Shown here piece after piece: positions 17,888 to 25,931 of a stretch of 64,000 nucleotides of DNA. The DNA comes from Campylobacterales bacterium (GTDB lineage: Bacteria > Campylobacterota > Campylobacteria > Campylobacterales > Sulfurimonadaceae). Location of the stretch: assembly GCA_026390165.1 (NCBI GenBank), contig JAPLGM010000012.1, forward strand, positions 124,001 through 188,000. Reading direction: 5' to 3'. Position 1 is the stretch's first letter, and each line of letters opens with the position of its first letter. The notes below the pieces were generated by a model. The model saw only the letters and a list, made by a program, of their open reading frames with translations, made no database searches and had not been told where the DNA came from. The position numbers and the translations under genes are program-made.

Positions 17888-18547
17888 ATGAGTTGTTATA
17901 TGTGTAATAAAGAAAAAGTTTCTGTTGAACATGCACCTCCTAAAAGTTTTTTCCCATCAGGTATGCGTAACAATCTCATTACAGTTGATTCATGCCAAGA
18001 GCATAATGAGGATACGTCGCTTGATGATGAATATGTTAAAAATTTAATAACGATGCTTATAGGTGGGAACTCAACTGCATATAAACAATTTTCAGAAAAA
18101 ACTATCAAATCATTCAAAAGAAGCTCTGCATTATTACAAAGCACTACAGAAAAGCAACATCCAGTGAACTTCAATGGGGTTCAAACCGTGGCATTTGAGA
18201 TTGATAGGGATAGGGTAGATTTAGTCATGAGAAAAATTGCCTATGCACTTTTTTACCATAAATATAATCAACGATGGTTGCGAAAACTCATTACCGCAAC
18301 CACCCATTTAAAAACTACTAATTTTGAAAATGATGATTTTGGTCAATTAATAGAAGAAGTACAACAACAGCGTACGCCAACATATGAAGGAGACAATCCA
18401 GATGTATTTCAGTTTGCTTTTATAACAATAGATGATGATATTAACAATCAATTCTTGAGAATGAAATTTTATGATGGATTTGAAATCTGGATGATTCCGG
18501 ATGAAAATACTGGAGAAAGTGAACCTGAGTTGAACACTGTTTATTGA
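17888..18547 (+). CDS. HNH-type endonuclease-like protein
   Basis: A 219-residue protein. The first 45 residues form a likely HNH/zinc fold: C3-x2-C6, then V-E-H-A-P-P-K-S-F-F-P (H15) and C36-x2-H39-N40. Paired cysteines and a C-x2-H would hold zinc, and E-H-x-P-P resembles the first histidine region of HNH nucleases. The remaining 170 residues are helical and charged with no motif known to me. It is more AT-rich than the housekeeping genes and lies between the left inverted repeat and attC-like sites. A defence or cassette-borne role is inferred from context only. Confidence 0.65.
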   Translation: MSCYMCNKEKVSVEHAPPKSFFPSGMRNNLITVDSCQEHNEDTSLDDEYVKNLITMLIGGNSTAYKQFSEKTIKSFKRSSALLQSTTEKQHPVNFNGVQTVAFEIDRDRVDLVMRKIAYALFYHKYNQRWLRKLITATTHLKTTNFENDDFGQLIEEVQQQRTPTYEGDNPDVFQFAFITIDDDINNQFLRMKFYDGFEIWMIPDENTGESEPELNTVY

Positions 18548-18576
18548 GTATATATAGAGTTGGTAAGATTAGAATA

Positions 18577-18602
18577 TAACAAATCAGAGGAGCCAATAAA
18601 TT
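18577..18602 (+). other. Partial attC-like site after the HNH gene
   Basis: TAAC is followed by the 9-nt block AAATCAGAG and then GAGCCAATAAATT. This is the same layout and nearly the same sequence as the complete site at 19994, whose 9-nt block is AAAACATAG and whose stem starts TAGCCAATAA. It begins 30 nt after the HNH stop. A REPIN-like palindrome pair follows at once. A weak partner for the stem (TATTG) appears at about 18688-18692, so the site may have been split by the REPIN. Confidence 0.5.
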
Positions 18603-18603
18603 A

Positions 18604-18683
18604 CCCTCTCTCGCTCCCAAGCTCCAGCTTGGGAGTGTATACCATCAGTCTGCATTCCCAACGAGGACGTTGGGAACGAGGGA
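18604..18683. repeat. REPIN-like pair of palindromes
   Basis: Two hairpins in inverted orientation. CTCCCAAGCT-CC-AGCTTGGGAG is at 18614-18635, and TTCCCAACG-AGGA-CGTTGGGAA is at 18655-18676. The first unit, and the second read on the other strand, share a consensus of the form CTCG-N-TCCCAA...TTGGGA-N-TG. This is the arrangement of REP doublets (REPINs), which are mobilised by RAYT transposases acting in trans. No RAYT gene is in the window. Confidence 0.75.
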
Positions 18684-18713
18684 AAGTATTGAGACTTTAA
18701 ATGAAGAAACACA

Positions 18714-18763
18714 TAACAAATCCTAGCACCGAGCAGAAAACTGTCGGTGAAGTCAACCGTTAG
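18714..18763 (+). other. Complete attC-like stem-loop site
   Basis: TAAC (18714-18717), 9-nt AAATCCTAG, stem CACCGA, 11-nt loop, stem TCGGTG, 9-nt AAGTCAACC, then GTTAG (18759-18763). The outer TAAC/GTTA boxes pair, and the spacers are symmetric at 9 nt. The 3' half AAGTCAACCGTTAG agrees at 12 of 14 positions with AACTCAAGCGTTAG, which is common in known integron attC sites as I recall them. The bases after it (GTTAGTC) deviate at one position from the GTTRRRY core-site consensus. Confidence 0.55.
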
Positions 18764-18802
18764 TCTACGCTGAGATATGCTTAATTATAGAAAAGGTTAA
18801 AT

Positions 18803-19996
18803 ATGAATAAAATGGATTTGTTTACTCCTAGATTTAAAGAAGAAAGACTGCATCCATATTTTAAAAGCTTAATTATGAGTAAAGAATATAAACCTGTACA
18901 AGATACGTTAACTATGTGGTCAATAGGACTACTTGGTAGAAAAAAAGAATCAAATAAATTTATTAATGAATTTCAATTATCATTTAATTCCTCATTTTGG
19001 GAGCTTTATTTAAATAAAGCATTTTTAGATATGGGATTTCACATTGATTATTCAAAAGAAAGTCCAGATTTTAATTTAACACATGATTCAGGTAGAGTTA
19101 TTAATGTTGAAGCTGTATCTAGTAATAACAAGTTAAATGAAACAAAAGATTACTATACAAAATCTGCTGTCAAAAAAAGTTTAGATTCTAAAAAAGAAAA
19201 TTTTGATTTTGCCACACTAAAACTACTAGGTAAAATCAAAGATAAAAAAGATATATTTATTGGTAGTAATGGAAAAAAGTTTCCATATTCTAGCTTAGAA
19301 CATGTTGATGGTAATCCATTTGTAATTGCGATAGCACCGTTTGATAGTCACCATTCATACACTCAAAACAATACTCTAATAAATAGAGTATTGTTTGGTA
19401 TTGAACCTCCAACAATTAATGAAAACAAGGAACCTGTTTCTAATAAAATATCTCATATTATAAATAATAATGGTGAAAGTATAGAATTAGGTATTTTTAC
19501 AAATGATTCCTATAAGGAAATAAGTGCTGTGATTTTTTCCACTACAGGAACCTTTGGAAAAGCAGTAGTTCAGAGTAATGTTAAGAATACTAAAGTACGA
19601 TCTACTCGATATAGAGAAAGTGATTTAGGTGAGTTTATATCTAATCATGGATTAGACAATTTTGGTACGACAGAAAGAAAACTTTCTAAAACACATGACA
19701 TTATAAGTACTAGAGAGCCATATGAAAATAAAGTATCTGGTTCTGATTCTAATTTTATAGTGTATGGTTCTGATATCCATTATTGTGATTTATCTGAACA
19801 TGAAGAAACACATTTAGATGGATTACATATTTATTATAACCCTTATGCCAATATACCTTTAGATAATGACTTATTTAATAATTATGAAATAACACAAAAT
19901 TATTTTGATAAAACTACAAGAGAAATGATTCCAATACATAATGATAATTCTTTAGTTTCTAGACAAGTATTTACTGAACAGGAACCAAAATACTAA
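18803..19996 (+). CDS. Unrecognised AT-rich protein with PD-(D/E)XK-like nuclease motif
   Basis: A 397-residue protein that I cannot name. Around residues 66-105 it reads F-W-E-L-Y-L...G-F-H-I-D-Y...S-P-D-F...I-N-V-E-A. E67, D89 and E103 fit the alpha-beta-beta core of PD-(D/E)XK nucleases, although the usual lysine after the last acid is alanine. The rest is hydrophilic and rich in asparagine and serine, with no membrane segment. Codon use is strongly AT-biased compared with secDF or leuS, which suggests transfer. Complete or partial attC-like sites lie on both sides. The stop codon TAA itself begins the downstream attC-like site. Confidence 0.6.
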   Translation: MNKMDLFTPRFKEERLHPYFKSLIMSKEYKPVQDTLTMWSIGLLGRKKESNKFINEFQLSFNSSFWELYLNKAFLDMGFHIDYSKESPDFNLTHDSGRVINVEAVSSNNKLNETKDYYTKSAVKKSLDSKKENFDFATLKLLGKIKDKKDIFIGSNGKKFPYSSLEHVDGNPFVIAIAPFDSHHSYTQNNTLINRVLFGIEPPTINENKEPVSNKISHIINNNGESIELGIFTNDSYKEISAVIFSTTGTFGKAVVQSNVKNTKVRSTRYRESDLGEFISNHGLDNFGTTERKLSKTHDIISTREPYENKVSGSDSNFIVYGSDIHYCDLSEHEETHLDGLHIYYNPYANIPLDNDLFNNYEITQNYFDKTTREMIPIHNDNSLVSRQVFTEQEPKY

Positions 19997-20058
19997 CAAA
20001 ACATAGTAGCCAATAAGTCGCCGCTAGGCTACTTATTGGCTATATTTAACCGTTAGAT
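19994..20058 (+). other. Complete attC-like stem-loop site overlapping a stop codon
   Basis: TAAC (19994-19997, including the TAA stop of the upstream gene), 9-nt AAAACATAG, perfect 12-bp stem TAGCCAATAAGT / ACTTATTGGCTA (20007-20018 and 20031-20042) with a 12-nt loop, 9-nt TATTTAACC, and GTTAGAT (20052-20058). GTTAGAT fits the integron core consensus GTTRRRY. Spacing is identical to the site at 18714. The 5' box TACTAAC pairs with GTTAG over five bases but does not fully match RYYYAAC. Confidence 0.6.
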
Positions 20059-20060
20059 TA

Positions 20061-20090
20061 CAGAATACGAGTCAGGCGTTAAATATTAAT
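20061..20090. repeat. Right copy of the 30-bp inverted repeat
   Basis: Reverse complement of the left copy with 27 of 30 matches. It directly follows the attC-like site. The core GTCAGGCGTTAAAT also resembles the 3' end of integron attC sites (GTTAAAT fits GTTRRRY). Confidence 0.8.
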
Positions 20091-20150
20091 ACTAAAAACC
20101 GCAATAGACTCACTACAAAAGGAAGGCTTGAAGAAAAAGGGGAACTGTCG

Positions 20151-20246
20151 ATGTATGAAATAGCCGAACGTTTTGAGATGGAAGGGAAGGGACTTTTACA
20201 AAATAGGGTTCTGTCCCCATATTTTAGCCGTTTATTTTTCGGGTAG
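20151..20246 (+). pseudogene. Short ORF remnant
   Basis: A 31-codon reading frame from ATG at 20151, open further upstream without a start. It encodes an amphipathic stretch, Y-E-I-A-E-R-F-E-M-E-G-K, that looks like the tail of a larger protein. I cannot name the parent. It runs through a hairpin built from AAAATAGGG and CCCCATATTTT (20200-20225), a sequence type often left by small mobile elements. No ribosome site is seen. Confidence 0.3.
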
Positions 20247-20322
20247 AATCTTAGACGAACTTAGAAAGTTTAAAAGGAGTATTCCCAATGAGCAATCAAG
20301 GATTTATTAAAAGGGCTTGTTT

Positions 20323-21363
20323 ATGGATAAAATAAAGGAGTTGCATCATACAGTTGACTATAATTCCTTTTTGGTAGAGATCAAAAATCAAATAAAAATT
20401 TCGCAGCAAAAAGCATTTAGTGCTATCAATCAAGAGATGATAATGCTTTATTCTCATATTGGTGCTATGATTGAACAAAAACAAAAAGAGCTTGGTTGGG
20501 GTGCAAAGGTTATCGATAAATTGAGTCAAGATATTTTGCGTGAGTTTCCGAATATGAGTGGATTTTCAACGAGAAATCTCAAAAGAATGGTAAGGTTTTT
20601 TAAAGAGTATAAAGATGATTTTGAAAAAGTGCCACTGACGGTGGCACAAATTCCTTGGACTCATAATATTATCTTGATAGAAAAAATAAAAGATAAAAAA
20701 TTGCGATATTGGTATATACAAAAAATCCTTGAAAATGGCTGGAGCAAGGACGTTTTGACGCTTATGATTAAAAGTGAAGTTCATAAACGAGAAGGAAGTC
20801 TCGTCTCTAATTTTAAAAATATTTTGCCTCCGCTTGAGAGTGATTTGGTGCAGCAATCTTTTAAAGATCCGTATCGATTTGATTTTTTGACCATCACAGA
20901 GCCATTTAGAGAAAAAGAGCTTGAAAACAGTCTCATAAAACACATGGAGAAATTTTTAATCGAGCTTGGAAGCGGATTTGCATTTGTAGGGCGACAATAT
21001 AAGCTTGAAATTGGTGATGATGACTTTTATATCGATCTACTTTTTTATCATTTAAAGCTTCGATGTTTTGTCGTCGTTGAGCTTAAAAAAGGGAAATTTA
21101 AACCTGAATATTCGGGACAAGTGAATTTTTATTGCAGTGCCGTTGATAGTGTTTTAGCTCAAAAAGAGGATAAACCCACTATCGGGCTAATCCTTTGCCA
21201 AGAAAAAAATGAGATCGTGGCAGAGTATTTTTTGCGAAATATGTCTCAACCTATTGGAATATCAGAATATCAACTGACTGAAATTTTACCAAAAGAGTTC
21301 GAGTCTTGTTTACCGACGATAGAAAATGAACTAAAGAGTAATTTGGAAGAATTGCTAATTTAA
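20323..21363 (+). CDS. DUF1016 (YhcG-type) PD-(D/E)XK nuclease family protein
   Basis: A 346-residue protein with the DUF1016 N-terminal helical domain (W-G-A-K-V-I-D-K-L-S-x-D and the G-F-S-T-R-N-L-K-R-M region near residues 55-95). A C-terminal nuclease domain shows F-V-G-R-Q-Y, then D-D-D-F-Y-I-D-L-L-F-Y-H and C-F-V-V-V-E-L-K, giving the D...E-x-K active site. Such proteins occur in defence and restriction neighbourhoods; the activity here is inferred. The ATG at 20323 has AAGGG 7 nt upstream; a TTG two codons earlier is less likely. A 14-codon ORF with its own ribosome site starts at 20288 and overlaps the start, possibly as a leader. Confidence 0.85.
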   Translation: MDKIKELHHTVDYNSFLVEIKNQIKISQQKAFSAINQEMIMLYSHIGAMIEQKQKELGWGAKVIDKLSQDILREFPNMSGFSTRNLKRMVRFFKEYKDDFEKVPLTVAQIPWTHNIILIEKIKDKKLRYWYIQKILENGWSKDVLTLMIKSEVHKREGSLVSNFKNILPPLESDLVQQSFKDPYRFDFLTITEPFREKELENSLIKHMEKFLIELGSGFAFVGRQYKLEIGDDDFYIDLLFYHLKLRCFVVVELKKGKFKPEYSGQVNFYCSAVDSVLAQKEDKPTIGLILCQEKNEIVAEYFLRNMSQPIGISEYQLTEILPKEFESCLPTIENELKSNLEELLI

Positions 21364-21429
21364 TAGGGCGTTTATGGTAAATGAGATAAAATCACTCACA
21401 ACTATATAAATATTTTAGGGTCACAAAAG

Positions 21430-23880
21430 ATGAATTATTCCCCCTCGACTATCGAAGCAAAATGGCAAAAATTTTGGGCTGACAATAAAAGTTTTGAGCC
21501 TAGTGAAGATTTTACCAAAGAAAAAAAATACATTCTCAGTATGTTCCCTTTCCCAAGCGGACGGTTGCATATGGGGCATGTGAGAAACTACACCCTTAGC
21601 GATACCTTCGCCCGTTATTACCGTCAACAAGGTTTTAATGTTCTTCACCCTATCGGTTTTGACAGTTTTGGGATGCCTGCGGAAAATGCGGCGATCAAAA
21701 ACGGGTCTCATCCCAAGGGTTGGACGTACGATAATATTGATTATATGAAAAAAGAGTTCGCCTCTTTGGGTTTTTCTTTCTCTAAAGAGCGAGAATTAGC
21801 GACGAGTGATGAGCTGTATACGAAGTTCGAGCAGGGCTTTATCATTGATATGTATGAAAAAGGGCTTCTCTATCGTAAAAAAGGGATGCTCAACTGGTGT
21901 CCGCATGATTTGACCGTTTTGGCGAATGAGCAAGTGGTTGATGGATGTTGCTGGAGATGCGATACTCCGATTGTCAAAAAAGATATGAATCAGTATTATT
22001 TTAAGATTACCCAATATGCGGATGAGCTTTTGGACGATTTGCACAAACTTGAGGGCGGTTGGCCCAAGCAAGTGCTTACAATGCAAGAAAATTGGATAGG
22101 CAAATCGAACGGTTTGGCATTTGATCTGTTTTTCGATGAGGCAAGTAAAGAAAAACTTTCTTCCAATTTTGAGAGTTTTGATGTCTTCACAACCCGTCCT
22201 GATACGATTTATGGAGTATCGTACACTGCATTGGCTCCTGAACATCCGATTGTCTCGTATATGATAGAGAACGCTTTATTAAGTGATGCAGTGATTGCTC
22301 AAATCAAAGAGATGAAAAATAGCTCCTCTATTGATCGCCAAAAAGAAAAAAGCGGAGTTCCTCTAGGGCTTGAAGTACTTCATCCTCTCACGGGTGCAAA
22401 AGTTCCAGTGTGGGTGGCTAATTTCGTTTTGATGGATTACGGCAGCGGTGCGGTGATGGCGGTTCCTGCGCATGATGATCGAGATTTTGATTTCGCTCAA
22501 AAGTATGATTTGCCGATTCATGCCGTTATTAAACCCTCAGACGGTGAACTGGATTTAAGTAAAGCCTACACAGAGGTAGGGGTTCTTTTTAATTCACAGC
22601 AGTTTGATGGGATCAACTCAAAAGAGGCACAAAGCAAAGTAATAGAGTATTTTGAGTCTGAAAAAATTGGGCAAAAAACGACGAATTATAAACTCAAAGA
22701 TTGGGGTGTATCACGTCAACGCTATTGGGGTGCTCCACTTCCTTTCGTCCATTGTGATGATTGTGGTTTGGTGATGGAGAAAAAAGAGAATCTTCCTGTC
22801 GCTCTTCCTCATGATATTGAGATTACGGGAGAGGGAAATCCTCTCGAAAAACATCCAACGTGGAAACATTGTCACTGTCCGCAATGTGGAAAAGATGCGA
22901 TTCGTGAAACCGATACGATGGATACATTTGTCGAATCAAGTTGGTATTTCTTGCGCTTTTGTGCATCACCAAAAAATTGGGAGAGTGAAGCATTTTCCAG
23001 TGAGCAAATTAAATATTGGATGGGTGTCGATCATTATATCGGTGGGATTGAACACGCTATCTTGCATCTGCTCTATGCGCGATTTTTTACCAAGGTATTT
23101 CGAGATTTGGGATACATCGAGTTTGATGAGCCGTTTGAAAAACTGTTGACGCAGGGGATGGTTCTCAAAGATGGGGCAAAAATGTCCAAATCCAAAGGCA
23201 ATACGGTTGATCCCGATGCTATAATTTTAAAATACGGTGCGGATACGGCACGTCTATTTATCCTTTTCGCCGCTCCTCCTACCCAAGAGTTAGAATGGAA
23301 TGATAGTGCGGTTGAAGGGGCATTTCGTTTTTTAAAGCGGTTTGCCGATAGAGCGCAGTATGTGAATAAAAGCAATACGCTTCCACGTATCAATCACGCC
23401 ACTCTCTCAAAAGAAGAGAAGCATGCCCGTAAAAAAGTGTACGAAGCACTTAAACGTGCGCAAGAAGTGTATGTTGAGCGTTATACCTTCAATACGATGA
23501 TTGCAGGGTGTATGGAGGCGATGAATGCTTTGGGTGAGCAAAATAATCGTGAGGTGTGGAGTGAAGGGTACTGGATTTTAACCTCTATTTTAGAACCGAT
23601 TGTCCCCCATTTGTGTTGGGAACTTTCACATACTCTCTTTGGAGGGAAAAATTTGGGTGTTCAACATATATGTGAAGAGGTTTTTGAGGTTGATACGCTG
23701 ACTCTTGGGGTTTCGATCAATGGGAAAAATCGCGCTTCTATTGAAGTGGGGGTCAATGAGACTCACGAAACAATTATTGAGATTGCCAAAGCTCACGTTG
23801 AGAAATGGATAGAGGGGAAAGAGATTTTTAAAGAAATCGTTGTCCCCAATAAGTTGGTTAATTTGGTCATCAAGGGGTAA
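21430..23880 (+). CDS. leuS: Leucyl-tRNA synthetase
   Basis: An 816-residue class I synthetase that charges tRNA-Leu. The HIGH-type motif [11 protein letters not shown] lies near residues 37-50. A CP1 editing domain has T-R-P-D-T-I-Y-G and a conserved aspartate. A zinc-like C-x2-C (H-C-D-D-C-G, then C-P-Q-C-G) appears in the insert, and K-M-S-K-S-K-G-N is near residue 582. It restarts the housekeeping region after the accessory island and leads the operon leuS-lptE-GGDEF-folC. Confidence 0.97.
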   Translation: MNYSPSTIEAKWQKFWADNKSFEPSEDFTKEKKYILSMFPFPSGRLHMGHVRNYTLSDTFARYYRQQGFNVLHPIGFDSFGMPAENAAIKNGSHPKGWTYDNIDYMKKEFASLGFSFSKERELATSDELYTKFEQGFIIDMYEKGLLYRKKGMLNWCPHDLTVLANEQVVDGCCWRCDTPIVKKDMNQYYFKITQYADELLDDLHKLEGGWPKQVLTMQENWIGKSNGLAFDLFFDEASKEKLSSNFESFDVFTTRPDTIYGVSYTALAPEHPIVSYMIENALLSDAVIAQIKEMKNSSSIDRQKEKSGVPLGLEVLHPLTGAKVPVWVANFVLMDYGSGAVMAVPAHDDRDFDFAQKYDLPIHAVIKPSDGELDLSKAYTEVGVLFNSQQFDGINSKEAQSKVIEYFESEKIGQKTTNYKLKDWGVSRQRYWGAPLPFVHCDDCGLVMEKKENLPVALPHDIEITGEGNPLEKHPTWKHCHCPQCGKDAIRETDTMDTFVESSWYFLRFCASPKNWESEAFSSEQIKYWMGVDHYIGGIEHAILHLLYARFFTKVFRDLGYIEFDEPFEKLLTQGMVLKDGAKMSKSKGNTVDPDAIILKYGADTARLFILFAAPPTQELEWNDSAVEGAFRFLKRFADRAQYVNKSNTLPRINHATLSKEEKHARKKVYEALKRAQEVYVERYTFNTMIAGCMEAMNALGEQNNREVWSEGYWILTSILEPIVPHLCWELSHTLFGGKNLGVQHICEEVFEVDTLTLGVSINGKNRASIEVGVNETHETIIEIAKAHVEKWIEGKEIFKEIVVPNKLVNLVIKG

Positions 23881-23882
23881 AA

Positions 23883-24392
23883 GTGAAGTTTCTTCCCCCT
23901 CTTATATTGCTTCTATTGATGATTAGTGGGTGTGGCTATGCCCCCGCGTCACATTATGCTAAAATGGTTGTTGGTAAGAGTGTAAGTACCGAAGTGGTGA
24001 TACGAGCAGAAGATCCTCAAAATACGGTTATCATCAAAGACGCGGTCGATATGGCGGTAATTACGAAATTTCGGACAGCATTGGTCAGCAAAGGTTCTGC
24101 GGAGACCCATCTAAAGTTTCAGATCTCTTCCGTTCTTTTTACCCCATTGCGGTATGATTCCAATGGATATGTTATTACCTATCGTACAACGGTTTTAATG
24201 AGCATTGAGCGAACGTCAGTGACCGATCAAGGAAATTATAGTGTTTCAGGTGTGTATGATTTTAACATCGAGCCTAATGCTATTATTTCGGATCAGGCCC
24301 GTTTTGATGCGATTCGATTTGCTTCACAAAAGGGAGTTGATGCATTTAGTGCACAAGTAGCATCCCAAGGTACAAAATCTCTCAAGGAGTAG
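23883..24392 (+). CDS. lptE: LPS-assembly lipoprotein LptE-like
   Basis: A 169-residue predicted lipoprotein. A signal peptide ends in the lipobox I-S-G-C with C17 as the lipidated residue, followed by G-Y. The body is a small alpha/beta domain with a repeated V-I-T-Y-R-T-T pattern, as in the LptE/RlpB family, which plugs LptD in the outer membrane. The order leuS-lptE is the same as in many Proteobacteria, which is the main support. It starts with GTG and has AAGGGG 6 nt upstream. Confidence 0.75.
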   Translation: MKFLPPLILLLLMISGCGYAPASHYAKMVVGKSVSTEVVIRAEDPQNTVIIKDAVDMAVITKFRTALVSKGSAETHLKFQISSVLFTPLRYDSNGYVITYRTTVLMSIERTSVTDQGNYSVSGVYDFNIEPNAIISDQARFDAIRFASQKGVDAFSAQVASQGTKSLKE

Positions 24393-24395
24393 ACG

Positions 24396-25931
24396 GTGAC
24401 AATTAATCAAATTGTACGCAACACAGTAGAGCGGTTAAAAACAGAGGGAAAAGCTTGGACTCCTGAATATTATACTGAGGCGTTTTGTGCGGAAGCCAAA
24501 AAAGTAGGTATTGTTATGGAAGAGTGCAAAGGGGTAGAACGTTTTGTTGTGTTGCTTGATAAAAAAACACAAGAGGAACTCAAGCAATACCGTGTTCGAA
24601 CAACAGCAGAATTGATCCGTTTTTTGATTTCTAAACTGAGCCGAATGAATCCGAATGACGCATCCATGATGGTTGAATTATTAATATCACTTGTCCGATC
24701 AATGGCACAAAGTATTAATGTCCTACATAATCCTGAAGCCTCGGCATTGGCAAAAAAAACAATCTCTATACTGGAAGCACAAGGGGGAAAAACCCAACTG
24801 GAGCTCCTAAAACAAGCATGGGAAAATTTTGCCACTATTTATGACGATGCTTTTTTGATGAAACTCTCTCCCTACGGACAGATAGATAAATTTAATTTGA
24901 AAAAAACGGTTGAAGGGTTGAGTTCCTCGTCGGCATCCTCATCTAAAAATGATTTTACAAAATTTTCTTCTTTATTGATGCTAGGACTTTCTCCCTCTAT
25001 TGCTCCCCAAATGAATGATCAGCTAATGGCTTTAACGCAAAAGGTGCAAGCTAATCCCGAATTTATTTTGGAGGCTACTTTTGAACAAGAGATAAAAATG
25101 GCAATTGCCATGCGGATTGCTTTGGATAAAAAGAATGTTAACGATATGCTCAAAGTACTTGATACGCTACTTGGGAAACTCTCCGTACAGTTAATTGATT
25201 TAATTGAAAGAAGTGATATCTCAAGTAGTGAAATTAAAGGGATTAAAAAAGATCTGGAAGGATTAGGAGATGAAAATACAGGGGATTTTAAAGTAGCCCA
25301 TAAAAAGTTGTATACCATCGCGACGACCCTCGAAGAGAAAGTAGAAGTTCTCAGTAAAGATCTCAAAGCCCATAATGACAAAGTAGTTACGATGGGGAGT
25401 CGTATTGTTGCTCTTGAAGAGGAATTGGCAGAAGCTACTCAGGCATCACGTGAAGATTTTCTGACCAAGCTCTATAATAAACGGGCATTAGAGGAGTTTA
25501 TGGCGCAAAAAGAGGCCGATTATGAACGGTATGGGCGTAATTATTGTATTGTGATGTTTGATCTGGATCATTTTAAAAGAGTGAATGATACCTATGGACA
25601 TGACGCAGGGGACGCTGTACTGAGAGCTTTTTCACAAATACTAAAGGCGCAAGGACGCACCAATGATATTATTGGTCGCTTTGGCGGAGAAGAGTTTGTG
25701 GCAATTTTAGGGGATACCGATATTGAAGGGGCGAAAATTTTTGCCAATAAAGTACGTGAACATGTCCAAGACGCTAGGCTTATGTACCAAGATACACGAA
25801 TTCAACTCAGTGTTAGTGCAGGAGTAGCACCTAGAGATATGTATCCATCACTTGGAAAAACGATGGTGGGGGCGGACGAAAAATTGTATGAAGCAAAGAA
25901 AAAAGGGCGTAACCGCGTTGAACCTGCATGA
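24396..25931 (+). CDS. GGDEF-domain diguanylate cyclase
   Basis: A 511-residue cytosolic protein that should make cyclic di-GMP. Residues 1-330 are helical and lack a sensor motif known to me; a coiled-coil stretch at about 300-345 links to the GGDEF domain. The active site is R-F-G-G-E-E-F (about residue 430). An intact R-T-N-D inhibitory site lies five residues before it, so product inhibition is expected. D-x-D-H-F-K-R-V-N-D-x-Y-G-H-D-A-G-D is present. It starts with GTG after AAGGAG, and its TGA overlaps the folC ATG by 4 bp. Confidence 0.9.
   Translation: MTINQIVRNTVERLKTEGKAWTPEYYTEAFCAEAKKVGIVMEECKGVERFVVLLDKKTQEELKQYRVRTTAELIRFLISKLSRMNPNDASMMVELLISLVRSMAQSINVLHNPEASALAKKTISILEAQGGKTQLELLKQAWENFATIYDDAFLMKLSPYGQIDKFNLKKTVEGLSSSSASSSKNDFTKFSSLLMLGLSPSIAPQMNDQLMALTQKVQANPEFILEATFEQEIKMAIAMRIALDKKNVNDMLKVLDTLLGKLSVQLIDLIERSDISSSEIKGIKKDLEGLGDENTGDFKVAHKKLYTIATTLEEKVEVLSKDLKAHNDKVVTMGSRIVALEEELAEATQASREDFLTKLYNKRALEEFMAQKEADYERYGRNYCIVMFDLDHFKRVNDTYGHDAGDAVLRAFSQILKAQGRTNDIIGRFGGEEFVAILGDTDIEGAKIFANKVREHVQDARLMYQDTRIQLSVSAGVAPRDMYPSLGKTMVGADEKLYEAKKKGRNRVEPA

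Noticed and set aside
18604-18683. CRISPR-like repeat
   Set aside because: Only two palindromic units in inverted orientation with no spacer series; REP-type structure explains it.
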